Below the pieces are notes generated by a model. That model was not told the origin of the DNA, ran no database searches, and was given only the letters and a program-made list of their open reading frames with translations. Below are positions 47,564 through 58,703 of a stretch of DNA of 64,000 nt, piece by piece. Each line of letters begins with the position of its first letter. Positions within the stretch are counted from its first letter, which is position 1. Origin of the DNA: Absidia repens (taxonomy: Eukaryota > Mucoromycota > Mucoromycetes > Mucorales > Cunninghamellaceae); contig MCGE01000036.1 in the NCBI GenBank assembly GCA_002105175.1, positions 62,001-126,000 of the forward strand, in the 5' to 3' direction. The translations under genes were made by a program, and so were the position numbers.

Positions 47564-48304
47564 ACCCCCCCCCAAAAAAAAAAGTGGGCGGCTCCCATTT
47601 TGGGTGTGCGTGTGTCGACGTGTATATATTTATAGTTGTATTTTTTTTTTTTATTGTGTGTTTTTAGTTTTCACTGTATTGTATTTTTTTATTTTTTTTA
47701 TATTTTTTTTTTATTGTCTTACCAAAATAAAGTTTTTTTTTTTATATATATACCAAAATGATGAAGATTAACCTTTTTGTTTTGTTTTGTGATGAGATGG
47801 TTCTGCAGTTGAGTGATGGATGGGATGGATTTTCTTGGGGCGCTGGGATGTGCTTGGAAAAAAAAAGAGGAGGAAACAAATACACACACACACATGGAAC
47901 GCTCTCACCGACGACTGATTGGGGGGGGGGGAGTTTCTTAAGTTGGATATCAATGAATCAGGGCGATAAGAAACGGGGCGGTGCGGGTGGGGTGGGGTGT
48001 TCATTGTAGCATGGGGGGAGGATTAGAATATACAAAGTTCAACTAGGCGAAAGCATGAGAAAAACTCAAATGGGGGAGATTTGGGAAGAAAAAATGGGCA
48101 ACAACAACTACTTTAGAAGGGGCCATTGTAAAATGGGGATATAATATACTGTACTGTACTCTACAATGGATGAGAAATGACAAAAATGGGGATATCTTTG
48201 ACTGAAACATAAAACCGGTCAACACGCATGAAAAGGGGCGGGTGGATGACTTTATAAAAGGTATCTTTACTGCACAAAGACATGACAAAATATACATACA
48301 CACA
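47564..48304. other. Intergenic region
   Basis: No gene. It contains poly-T runs (47641-47740), an AATAAAG 3' signal near 47726 for the factor gene, G-runs near 47922-47931, and TACTGTACTGTACT at about 48147-48160. Confidence 0.5.
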
Positions 48305-48545
48305 GTTGAGACAATTTTTTTTTATTAAAGCAATTAATAAAAGGGGGTTCATTTTGTTCAACTACAGAGAAAAACTTTGACTAATACTAAACTAAACTGA
48401 TCAAGACTTCAAAAAGTCGACGATTGATGGGATGGTCTTGGCATTCCTGATTCCAAAATGAAAGGGTTTCCCCATGCATCTTGTCATCCCTGTTGTGAAA
48501 ACGCTTCTAAACTAGTCCTGACACTATTCTGAGTCCAACATAAGA
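48305..48545 (-). repeat. Dispersed non-coding repeat, copy E (partial)
   Basis: Inverted partial copy. It contains CAAAATGAAAGGGTTTCCCC at about 48454 and AAACTAGTCCTGACACTATT at about 48511, almost identical to copy B. The head (CACGTG block) is missing. The other edge lies in the region matching about 16360 of copy B. It ends about 360 bp before the HET-like gene. Confidence 0.65.
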
Positions 48546-48901
48546 AACGGTGGTACCATTGGAGTTTCCATAAGATCCGACTTGTGTTTTTTAAGAAGTT
48601 CTAGCTAAATTGGACCATAGGTACAGTGAGCATTTTCCGTGAGCATGTTCCATGAGCATCGTGAGCATCGTGGGCATGTTCAGTGTATACACGGGTGGGT
48701 TGGATGGTTGTACTGTTTGAAAAAAAAAAAAAAAAAAATCAGGAACCAATCCAAAATTTAAATGTCCGGTTGGCACACATTTTAAGGTTTGAGTATTTTT
48801 ATTTGTCCTACAGAGAACCCATCTAATAAAAAAACTCAAAACATAGAGTAGCATGTATATTTTTGTTTTCTTTCTTTCTTGACAATCCAATACCCAGCAG
48901 G

Positions 48902-50998
48902 ATGGTTGACGACTCCTCTTCTTTTTTTCCTATTGTGCTTGTGGATATCAAAAAAGCAGCCAAACCATTCAATGGGCGGATTGAATGTGTTAAGAGAAAC
49001 ATGTACGACTCGAACTTAAAGTACGTGGCCATCTCCTATCGATGGGGCGAAGTGCCTGAACAAGTGGTGGACACATCTAATGATGACGATGACGATGATA
49101 TAAATGATGATAGCTACTTAGCGCATATCACGTCGTTTTCATTGACGGATTTGTACGGGTTGTGTCAGTATATGGCGGAGGAAGAGGATTTGAAGCACAT
49201 CGATTATGTATGGATCGATACCATCAGTGTAGACCAAGCCAACTATCAACGGCGTAAAGCAACCATTCGACATATGAGCAAGATTTATAAGCAAGCCACC
49301 TACATCCTTGCTGTGCCTGACCTGCACTTGGCGTCGCTGGCTTTAAATTCCGCCAATCACGCACACATGGAACTGGTGCGTAAACATGCATTATACATCT
49401 TCCATGTGCTGTCGAATCACAATGAAGAGTGCGATGATATTGAACGCATCTGGTGTTATAATTTATTGTGCGATCGTGCCCTGACCCCTTCACAGTACTT
49501 GATTTTTTACCGTCATCAATTAAAAAGCAAACTAGCCTCCTTCCATGCCTCGCTCGAAAAGAAAAGGTTGCGGCATGAAGGCTTGGCATGCTCGCATTTA
49601 ATGCAACCCGTCTTGGACTCAACAACTCCCATCTCGCAACACGTCCAACATCATGTTGAAAAATACTGGTTTTTGAAACAGACACTCAACAAATCGCTCT
49701 TGACTGAAATTCAACACCTCGAGCAAAAATTCGTCCACACACCGCACCACCACCCGCGGCGTCTTTGGCGGAGCAACGATCATCATCCAAATAGCACCCA
49801 TCGTCCCCGGCAACTCGATGTCAGCTGGCTCAGTCACCCTTGGCATGATCGATTGACCTCCATCATCATCCCTCAATGGAACCAAGAATATCACAGCACC
49901 ACCAAGGAACTGTCGCAAGCCTTTGGGTTTTTGACGTCACTCATGGAAGATTGGAGCAATCGAGCGTGGGTGATCAGTGAGTACCTGATTGCGCAGCAAA
50001 AGCAACTCGACGTGCCGATGAAATTTATTTTTTTACTTTTAATACCGCCCTTCACATCCCAGCCGGAAGACGAACAGCGTTGCGGGTCAAGACGACGGTT
50101 ATATTTTTTCCATGTGTTTGATGGTCTGCGGTCGTCGACAACCAATACAACCCCTTCATCACATCCATGGCGAAGTATGGGTCATAAATTCCATCAACAG
50201 TTAACACGGCGGCTAGGGCAACGCGATTTTATTGATATGATTGTGAATTCCAATGCATCCCGAAGCGATGATCGCTTTCATTCCATCTTACCGTTGTGGC
50301 AAAAATACAAGCATGTAATTGTGGATGACGATACCATTGCGTCGTGGCGGATTGTGGATCGGATGACCGTGATATTGAAACTGTATGAGATCATGGATGA
50401 TGTGTATGATCAACTCCGCTTGTTGCATGCCTGTGGCCAGCTCTCCGCCACAGGTGGCCGTGGCCACCATATGCTTTTGTTTCCCACTTTTGCCAATTTA
50501 TTGAAACCCACGTTTTTGACATTCTTTGAACTGGAAAAAAAGAACAACAAGGCGGCGGCAGCGGCAGCGACTCCTCTTCTAGAGACGATGACGGAACACT
50601 TCCCCTTGGATACATTGAATATCACTGCCGTTCAACTGCTCACCGTTAACAAAAGCAACAAAGAGGAGGAGCATCCATCTCATGAGTATTACCGTCTTCG
50701 CATTGTTGCCAAGCAATATTATAAACGTATAGAAACAAAAGACGATCCATTTTTCAGGCCGTACAATACATCGTTTGGTAAGAAAATGGAGCACGAGCCG
50801 TTACGGTTTCAACAGGGCCAGTTGGTAGCGATCATTGTGCCTTTGTTTAATGACGGTGAAGGATCAAGGATTCACTTGATTGGCAATGAAACATCGAATC
50901 GATGGATCTTGGTGCGTTATATTCCATTCTATGATTGGCAAGAATTATTTACAGGACCGTATCATGATGATCATGGTTACTCTTTTGACATTTTTTGA
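48902..50998 (+). CDS. HET-domain-like protein (heterokaryon-incompatibility family), 698 aa
   Basis: Single exon from ATG 48902; a reading frame 13 codons longer lacks an ATG. The N-terminal part carries HET-domain hallmarks: YVAISYRWGE (41-50), DYVWIDTISVDQAN (101-114), then RRKATIRHMSKIYKQATYILAVPD (117-140). SNRAWVISEY near residue 354 resembles the block-3 motif W-x-R-x-W-x-x-S/Q-E, but lies farther away than in compact HET domains. There is an Asp-rich insert at about 60-70 after the first motif. Family knowledge: in filamentous ascomycetes, HET domains trigger incompatibility cell death and are TIR-like. The function in Mucoromycota is not established, and no immunity or cell-death role is shown here. 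No STAND ATPase or repeat domain is visible. Confidence 0.8.
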   Translation: MVDDSSSFFPIVLVDIKKAAKPFNGRIECVKRNMYDSNLKYVAISYRWGEVPEQVVDTSNDDDDDDINDDSYLAHITSFSLTDLYGLCQYMAEEEDLKHIDYVWIDTISVDQANYQRRKATIRHMSKIYKQATYILAVPDLHLASLALNSANHAHMELVRKHALYIFHVLSNHNEECDDIERIWCYNLLCDRALTPSQYLIFYRHQLKSKLASFHASLEKKRLRHEGLACSHLMQPVLDSTTPISQHVQHHVEKYWFLKQTLNKSLLTEIQHLEQKFVHTPHHHPRRLWRSNDHHPNSTHRPRQLDVSWLSHPWHDRLTSIIIPQWNQEYHSTTKELSQAFGFLTSLMEDWSNRAWVISEYLIAQQKQLDVPMKFIFLLLIPPFTSQPEDEQRCGSRRRLYFFHVFDGLRSSTTNTTPSSHPWRSMGHKFHQQLTRRLGQRDFIDMIVNSNASRSDDRFHSILPLWQKYKHVIVDDDTIASWRIVDRMTVILKLYEIMDDVYDQLRLLHACGQLSATGGRGHHMLLFPTFANLLKPTFLTFFELEKKNNKAAAAAATPLLETMTEHFPLDTLNITAVQLLTVNKSNKEEEHPSHEYYRLRIVAKQYYKRIETKDDPFFRPYNTSFGKKMEHEPLRFQQGQLVAIIVPLFNDGEGSRIHLIGNETSNRWILVRYIPFYDWQELFTGPYHDDHGYSFDIF

Positions 50999-51120
50999 AA
51001 TAAAAAATAAAATAAAATAAAATCATTTGCAACTCCGTCTCTTCCCCCTCTCTCTCTTTCTGATCACTGCGCGGTCCTTATTTTTTTTTTTTTTTTTTTG
51101 TGTGAACTATTGTCATTTTG

Positions 51121-54052
51121 ATGGAGAACACAAATACCAATTTTGAAGGTGCCATCGACTTTTGGAAAGGAGTTCATCTGAATACTTTGCAACAAGAGCT
51201 TGATGAACAGGGATTAGCCATTGTAGGGAATCAAAAGGATGGTCTTGTCTCTAGAAAGAAACTGGCAGAACAAACAAGAGGTAAGCAAAATGATAAGACC
51301 ATTCACTTATTGTGTATACTAAAGCTATTCTTATCTATATATATATTATCTTTGCTTGTTTGGTGATGGGATTATCCTATAGAATTCAAAAAGATACCTG
51401 ATGATGAAAAACTCCAACAACTCAAAGGACTTTTGAAAGGTAAAGTGATAGACAATCACCAACAACCTCATCTATATTTTGTGTAATGGCGTGTGTATAT
51501 GTGTATGTACATTGGGCCTTGACGTCTTGTTTCTTCATTGTAGGCTATCAATCGGAAATCGACAGTATTACACGACGGACGAAATATGCGGAAAATGCCT
51601 TTTTGACGGTCTACAAGCTATTGGCAGATGCACCGGATCCTGCCCCTTTGTTTGAAGCCGCCGTAGAACAAAGCGGAAAACTTGTGGACTATCAATCCGC
51701 TCAGCAACAAACCATACAACTGAAACAGGAACTCTCTGAAGCTCATCAACGACTTGAAAACTACAACACCATTGACCAACAAAACCAAGAATTACGTCAA
51801 ACCAATCAAAAGTTGAAACAGACCATCACCACTTTAGAATCCAAGGTAAAAAAAAAAAAAATAGCTGTTTATTTTGCCCACCTCCTATTAAAGAGAGAAC
51901 ATACTCACCTCTTGCCGTCCCTGTATATATATATAGGCGGACGAACGGAAAACGGAAGATTTGGCTCAAAAGGAAATGGAATTAAAGACACAATACAATG
52001 ACAAGATTCGATCCTACAAGGAAAGGGAACATGACTTACAAATGCAACTGAATCAAGCCTTGGACCAATTGACCCAACTTAAAGCGACGCATGATGATAC
52101 ACAGGCCCAATTGATTGGTCATAATCAGAAATACGGCAAGTGCAATACACTTACATACAAATCGGAGGAGGAAGAAAAAAAAAAAAAACTCATATCATTT
52201 CTCATTTTCTTTAGATCAGGAAGTGGTGGGCAAATTGGCTGAATTGGATATTATCATGATGGATCTTGAGCGGGCAAATGGACGCATGGCTGAACTGGAA
52301 AAGAAGAATGTAAGTGCTTGGAGTATACTTTCGTAAAAGCACATATTAATCAAACAATTGTGAATAGGATGATTTGAAGAATGAACTTGACTCGGCAAAT
52401 GAAATTCAACAAGATCGATTAGGGTAAGTAGGGATATTTGATGAAAAGGACATATTCATTGATTGATTCCTTTTTATCGTTCTTTTTTTTTAAAAAAAAA
52501 AAATAGCGGTGACAAGGTGGATTTGGAAACGCAACATGAATTGGAAGTGAATAAGCTGATCAAGGATGTGGAAACTTACAAGGGCCTTCTCCAATCATCC
52601 GAATCAAGAACATCCAAAAAGATCAAGGAATTATCCACAGAAATCAAATCATTGGTAAAAATACTCTCCCTCCCTCCGGTTCTCTCATTTCAATCGAATT
52701 TATACTCATGGTATTTTTTTTTTAGATGGAATCAAATGAAGCTCTGAAAATCAAATTGAAAGGATTCGATGACTACAATGAAGTCAAGCGGGAATTGGAT
52801 ATCATGAAGGTAAAAAACAAAAAACTTGGGGAAGGGGAGGTGCAAGGAATAAACTAAAATTAAACTTATCTTTTTTTCGTAAATTTAAGTACGTTGAATT
52901 CTCTACAGGCGACGACGATGAAGATGGGGACAACTTCAATGCCAAGGATGTATTAAACAAGGACACGATCCAACGTAGCCTGGAAGTGCAGTTGATGGAA
53001 AAGAACAAGAAATTGGAAAACAGCTACACTCAGCTAAAAGTGCGATTCAGTCAACTCGAAAATACCTCAACGGAAGATCAACAGCAATTATCCACCTTGC
53101 AACAACAAGTCACCGAACAAAAGCAATTGGTCCAACGTTTGGAAGAAGATTTACTGTGTCGTGTTGGCACCAATGAACAGAATACACATCGTCCCTCTAC
53201 TGATCTGCCCCGCTCTTCCACTTCATCATTGACAGGGCTAGGTTTGGAATTGAACGGATCAGAACAGCAGCAACCAGTTCCCTTATCACGATCATCATCT
53301 TCCATGGATATATCACAGCAACAACAACAACAACAAAAGGATGAAGGTGGTGGCAACAAGGAAGATAAATCCATTTTACCTATTGTGATTCAACAACGTG
53401 ATCGATTCCGTCAACGCAATGGTGAGTTGGAGCAAAAAAGCCGGAGCTTGGAACAACAACTGCAGGATGTGCGTGCAGATATGGAGCGCCTTCAACAAGA
53501 TAATCTCAACTTATATGAACGACTGAAATTCGTGCATGTGTGGAAAGAAGAACAACAACGAGGGGCTACAGTAAGCGGGGCAAGGTGAGGGGAGGGAATC
53601 CGTTTGTCGATGTTACTAACAATTTTTTTTTTTTTATTTATTGAATTGTGAATTAGAATCGATCGACCACCATACAAATGAACGATTTGACAACACCTAC
53701 CAGTAATCGAGAATTCAAGAAATCATTGACACCACCAGGGCAGGATGATGGCACGGCGGACAAATATGGCAAACTTTATGAAGAAAACATGAACCCGTTT
53801 GCGCAATTCCATCGAAAAGAAGAACGACGACGATACAATGCATTGAATCCTGCGGACAAACTGACGCTGAAAATGACACGACTTATGTTTTCTCATCGTT
53901 GGTCAAGATACTTTTTGATCGGATATGCCTTGCTGCTGCACCTCTTAGTCGTCACTACGTTGTATCAACTGTCCCTATGGGAATGCCGCCATGATCATGA
54001 ACCTTTTATACCGACTACCGCCTCTATTCAGAATGATCTTCCCTTAGTATAG
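51121..54052 (+). CDS. CASP/Coy1-like Golgi membrane golgin
   Basis: Ten exons: 51121-51280, 51383-51439, 51544-51845, 51937-52135, 52215-52309, 52368-52423, 52507-52654, 52726-52809, 52890-53570, 53657-54052; 725 aa in frame. The N-terminal AIDFWKGVHLNTLQQELDEQGLAIV and the block with ITRRTKYAENAFLTVYKLLADAPDPAPLFEA are typical of CASP (CUX1-alternative-product) proteins. A long coiled coil follows. The C-terminal region KLYEENMNPFAQF...ERRRYNAL...FSHRWSRYFLIGYALLLHLLVVTTLY ends in one membrane segment (680-699) and a short tail. Family role: a tail-anchored golgin in intra-Golgi retrograde vesicle tethering. Intron 4 uses a GC donor (GCAAGT at 52136). AATAAAC follows at about 54145. Confidence 0.93.
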
Positions 54053-55247
54053 TGTATTCTTTATATATATATTATATACATATTAGATAGGTTTTGTCTA
54101 GGTGGTGCTTCTGTGTTTTTATTATATTTTTTATTTTTTATGAATGAATAAACTTTTCTTTTTTTTTATAATTATCTCTCATCTGAATGATTGTGATACA
54201 CATGACTAGCTGTTGTTTTTCTGGGGAAATGCAGGGTTTGAATATGTAGGGTATATGCATCAAACTAGAAGGAGAATATTAATTAAACAAAAAAAAATCG
54301 CTTGCTTGATATAATATGACGCCACTGGGCTTTGGAACGGAAAAAAAAATACATTGACATTAAAAGGGTCTATGGTAAAAGTAGAAGAATGGGAAAAGAA
54401 GGAAGAATATAGTATAAAAACGAAAGCTCGAAAAAGTGAAATTTCCAACGATTAATATACACCTTTGCATTAAATGGCTGTACTGCCCCCCTTAGCGATG
54501 GCAAGTTTATACATAGCTCTTAATACATGTTGTATAATGAGGATTATTATAAAAATAAAAGATATATATGTACTACTGTATACTATACAGACGACTTGTA
54601 ATGAGCTTATTCCTATGATAGAAAAGACAAATCCATTAAATGAAAATCGTCAACCATTTTCGCGATCTACATACCACTTGACAGCACAATATCATCATCC
54701 GTTTTTTTCTCCTTATCATATGTATTCACTGTAGGATACACCCATGCAATTGAATGTAGAGTATGCCATACAAGAGTCAACATGAAATGTACAGTACAAT
54801 TCACACATGACATTTTCTCCGCATTTGAATACCAACAACACGAAAAAAAAAAAAGAAAAAAAAACTGCTTGTTGCTGATCAGGAAATCCATCAAAATCTA
54901 AAATGCATATATCGTCCGACAATTTATGTTTTCATGTCGAATTGAAAAGAAAAAGCACTGTGAGAAAAGAAGATAAAAATGGTGTCCATATTTATATCAC
55001 TTGAACAACGTACAGTACAGTGCAGCACATTACAGTAGGTACATTGATATCCAGTATACTGTACAATACATGCCTCCCTCCTTGATCAACATTTGATTTT
55101 GTAATCGATTGATAACAATATAAATAAGGGACACGAATGATATTCAGAATTCAAAGCAAAAAAAAAATAACAAGACATCAGTATTATTTTACTCTTACTA
55201 TTATTATTACTATTAATATTGTTATTATCCTTCAATCATAATAAATC
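54053..55247. other. Intergenic region upstream of the 98-aa secreted protein
   Basis: No gene seen. It contains TACTGTATACTATACAG near 54571-54590, GTACAGTAC near 54790, and a cluster of TACAGTA/TACTGTA words at 55009-55070. A TATA box lies at 55119-55126, 122 bp before the next ATG. Confidence 0.5.
55119..55126 (+). promoter_or_regulatory. TATA box of the 98-aa secreted protein gene
   Basis: TATAAATA lies 122 bp upstream of the ATG at 55248. It follows the TACTGTACAATAC motif cluster by about 50 bp. Confidence 0.45.
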
Positions 55248-55544
55248 ATGGCATTCAAATTTCACTTGCTCATCATGTTGCTCATCGTCGTCCTCTTGGT
55301 CACCACCACCATCCCCACTCAAGCTGCTGCTGTGACTCATAACGCCAGGCAAGAAACACAGGAGCCTCCCGCTGATGGAGTAAACGATAGCAGTAAATTG
55401 CTTCAAGCGTCAATGTATGGCGGTGGAGGACCGGATAGAATCGGTGTGCTCGAATGTGCTTTTACTGAACTGATTAATATCCTGAGGTCCAAAAAACAAC
55501 TTCCTACGGCCTCAGCATTAAGATCCCAATGTGGAGCGTCGTAA
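55248..55544 (+). CDS. Small secreted protein, 98 aa
   Basis: Single exon. The signal peptide is strong: basic start MAFKFH, then a hydrophobic LLIMLLIVVLLVTTTI core, with cleavage likely after TQAAA at about 26-28. The mature protein of about 70 residues starts with an Arg/Glu/Pro-rich stretch (NARQETQEPPADG), has a glycine run (MYGGGGP), and a helical C-terminal half with two cysteines (LECAFTELINILRSKK and SQCGAS). Two cysteines fit one disulfide. The layout (Cys in a helix, then a C-terminal Cys) loosely recalls the ordered part of the 209-aa secreted protein at 34955-35584, also with two cysteines about 35 apart. No family is recognised. A TATA box and AATAAAA signal (55677) support expression. 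Confidence 0.6.
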   Translation: MAFKFHLLIMLLIVVLLVTTTIPTQAAAVTHNARQETQEPPADGVNDSSKLLQASMYGGGGPDRIGVLECAFTELINILRSKKQLPTASALRSQCGAS

Positions 55545-56074
55545 TGGCATGTTGTTGTTGTTCAAGGAAGGTGGCATTCATGGTCAGTCAGAATGATGTT
55601 GACGATGATTTTTTTTTTTTATTATTATGTTGGTCAAAGTTAGTCTATGTGATAGATATAGGATTGATAAAAATTAAAAATAAAACGCTCTGGATTTTCA
55701 GGAAATAGTCGATTTACTGGAGGTCAGGTTTTTTTTTGTTTTATTAGATTCAGGCGAGGTGTTCAGTGTGCTGTAACGGTTGGGTTTGTATGGATTTGTG
55801 TATTGAAATGACGATAGAGGAGGTTGTCATTTCGAGCTATACTGGTACCTGCTCACTTTGGACGGAGAAGGCTCATGCGTCCTGAGGACGATTTACACAT
55901 TCACACTCCGATTCTCGTCATTTAATTTTTCTCCCCTCCCCCGCCCGCCTTCTCTCTCTCTCTCTCTCTCTCTCTTTCTTCCCAAAATATCATCATTGAT
56001 AACATCATTGAGGCGGTGACGATCTCGAATTAGAATTAGAACTTGAATCAGAGGCATTTTGAAAAAAATGCAAT
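55545..56074. repeat. Intergenic with a (CT)n microsatellite
   Basis: No gene. Poly-T at 55610-55620, AATAAAAC near 55680, and a CT dinucleotide run at about 55950-55976. Confidence 0.5.
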
Positions 56075-56230
56075 GTAAGCATCATGGGCAAACCCTTTCA
56101 TTTTGGATTCGTGATTTGGAGACCTCCATTAGTTTCGTCTTCTTAGAATAGTGTCACTGGCATAGCTAAATTCAGCCGCCATGGTTTATACTATATCTTT
56201 ATCTGAATAAAATATATCTTGTCTTATTTT
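56075..56230 (+). repeat. Dispersed non-coding repeat, copy F (core fragment)
   Basis: A short plus-oriented copy with GCAAACCCTTTCATTTTGGA at about 56089, GGAGACCTCCATTAGTTTCG, and CTGAATAAAATATATCTTGT near 56202. Head and tail are absent. Confidence 0.6.
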
Positions 56231-57878
56231 TATTTATTTTTTTACTATGTGTATCTTTTATACGTTTAGTTTGTCTTGTTGAATGGTTGTTTGTGTATGT
56301 AAAATAAAGAAAAATAAAATATAGCGATACGTGTTAGTGTCCCTCCTCCCTCCTTCAAAAAAAACGAACGATTTTGGGTAGTAGGCGGCTTGGTCCTATG
56401 TATCTTCGTTCTTGCTGTACTGTTTTAACGAGTATATGTAAGACAGCAAGTGTGACGTATGTGGCTACAAAGAAGAAGAAAAAAAAAACCTCTATACTTG
56501 GTGAGCAACCTCTTTCAAAGACCTACACAGCCCTTTATTATTCTTATGTATACAGCGTCAGCTGACAAGTCCTTTGGTTTGCTTTATTTTATTACCAATT
56601 GTTTGCATGAATCGTTTTGATGCGCAGGCTTAATTGCTATTTTAGGGAATGCATGAATTGAATACGGTGATTATTGGTTTATGCATATGAAGCTGAAAAC
56701 ACAAAAACCGACAGTAGTCGGTAGGATCACATAATATGACACCATAGGGTTTGAATATCTGGTAGAATGGAGAAAATGTCTTGCCATAAAAAGGTCTTTT
56801 TACAGCGATGGAATGGCATAGTCGTAGATAATATGTATATCTTAATAAAAATTGCTCGTGGAAATGACAGTTGTATGCGAACACTTACTAATGCAATATT
56901 GGGGTTATCGTTGTAAGAATATGTAGCATGTATGTTGCTGTATAGTGTATTGTAGATATATCTTTGTATCTTTGGATGATATGTATCATACTGTGCCAAG
57001 TTGTGATATATAAAATAAAAAAAGGGAGTAATTCAATGAAGGCCATTGTAGTATAGGATGGAAATCATCGTTCGACATACAGTATGATACTACACCACGA
57101 TATATCGTATACCGAGATCTCTTTTTTTTTCTTGTCATATCATATGCTTGATACTGTTTATCATATGGAGTTAACGTATAGTAGATCATACAAAGTCAGA
57201 TATAAAAAAAACATATGATCCAAAAAAACAGTTTGATATTACTATCATTACTCCTCTTCGCGTATCAGGTACAGTAATCTAACTCAACCCTCACATCCTC
57301 TAGTGTGCTTCGCCCCTTAATCAAAAAGAAGTCTCTCGTTTCGATCGGAGTGTTAACAAATGACTTTTTAATGGAAGAGTGTGGACATGGACTTTTGGCA
57401 TGCGCCACCCACCGCCACCAAAGAAAGAAGGGAACATGTGTCTATGATAGAAAACCGATCAGCTGGGTGATGAGGATCAGCAATCCGAATCCATTTCCAA
57501 TCCGAATATTTTTTTTTTACATTCTCATCCACTCGACATAATTCTTACATCGCCATGGTATTTTCTCATCATGACTGAGAACGCTAACATCCCACAACAC
57601 CGAAAACGGTGGGTGCTCTCTTTGATCTAGACGTACAGAAGATATGATATCCACTCCCCCTCCCCTTCAACGGAATCACTCGACCTACCTACGTGCATAT
57701 ATTACTGTAACCCCAATCCGTCAAAGGCATCCCCTCCTTCAATATCATATATGATGATGTTCGACACTCAATTTTAAACTCTTCTCGTTAGTGAATCTTA
57801 CCCACAAACAAAACAAGCCCTACAGAAATACCTAGCTAACTATAAAAAGAAAAAGAAGAAGCATTGTTCGCTGTTGCT
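56231..57878. other. Gene-poor intergenic region
   Basis: No supported gene. It contains ATGATATGTATCATACTGTG near 56978, ACATACAGTATG at 57077, CATATCATATG near 57137 and GGTACAGTAA at 57267. These relate to the AT-rich inverted-repeat words at 33660-34070. Confidence 0.45.
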
Positions 57879-58058
57879 ATGAAACTATTTTTCTTGGTGC
57901 TACTGTCTTGGTTTATTTTTAGCATGATGAAGATTATTAGAATGACACTGGGCGCAGTAACCTTGTTTTTTTTCAAACTTCAAGAAAGATTGGACACGTT
58001 GGCTGAGGGCCAAGGGAGCAAAAGAGAAAAAAGTGAACACCAAAATGTGGCTGGATGA
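57879..58058 (+). CDS. Candidate small membrane protein, 59 aa (weak)
   Basis: A short ATG-to-stop frame, 59 aa: hydrophobic N-terminal half (MKLFFLVLLSWFIFSMM and a second hydrophobic patch) then a charged helical tail (ERLDTLAEGQGSKREKSEHQ). It could be a small membrane-anchored or secreted peptide. TATAAAAA at 57841-57848 lies only 31-38 bp upstream of the ATG, too near to be a normal TATA for this start, unless the leader is very short. It may be chance. Confidence 0.3.
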   Translation: MKLFFLVLLSWFIFSMMKIIRMTLGAVTLFFFKLQERLDTLAEGQGSKREKSEHQNVAG

Positions 58059-58148
58059 TTAATGACGGACAGGAGTTTTACCAAAATTGGATGATAATAA
58101 ATTTCTCGATCCAGGTGATGGGGTAACTAAATCATAACCAGACTCTAC

Positions 58149-58181
<33 letters not shown>

Positions 58182-58703
58182 TCTTTTGCTGCTAGTGGAG
58201 TCCTGGATGGCAGATACAAAGTTGTTGTACTAAATGATAACGAGCAACTTGGATTGGTCAGTAAAAAAAAAAAAAAAAGAATTAGATTCAATCGCTATAT
58301 TTTGAAAGTGATTTAATACTGTACGAATTAAAAAATTACAGGTATAGAAATATAAACAAAAAGAGTGACAGCCACTAAATTTACCATAAATGGACCTCAT
58401 GAGCGCAAAGCAAGCACACACACACAGAAAAAAAAATATAATCTTGTGCTACTGGATCAGGAAATGACTGTATTACTCAAATGAGGCTGTGTGCTCCCCT
58501 ACTCCCGCCCCTCTTTTTTTTTTTTTTTTTTTTTTGTATATAAAAGAACCGATTTTTAGTATCGGATCTATTTCATTTATTACTTTATCAGCTTCCCCCT
58601 GAAATTTCTTTTTATCTCTTTTGTAAGTGTGCCTATCATCATACATCATGAATTGACTTGCGATGAACTAACATGTATACAGCTTCTTTTATCTATTTAA
58701 ATC
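58059..58703. other. Intergenic with long poly-T tracts
   Basis: No gene. T runs at about 58150-58180 and 58513-58535, and a poly-A run near 58263-58278. TATATAAAAG at 58537-58546 is a TATA candidate for the ORF at 58704. Confidence 0.45.

Noticed and set aside
49224..49918. Minus-strand frames of 99-153 codons inside the HET-like gene
   Set aside because: Antisense shadows of an intronless coding exon with recognisable HET motifs on the plus strand.
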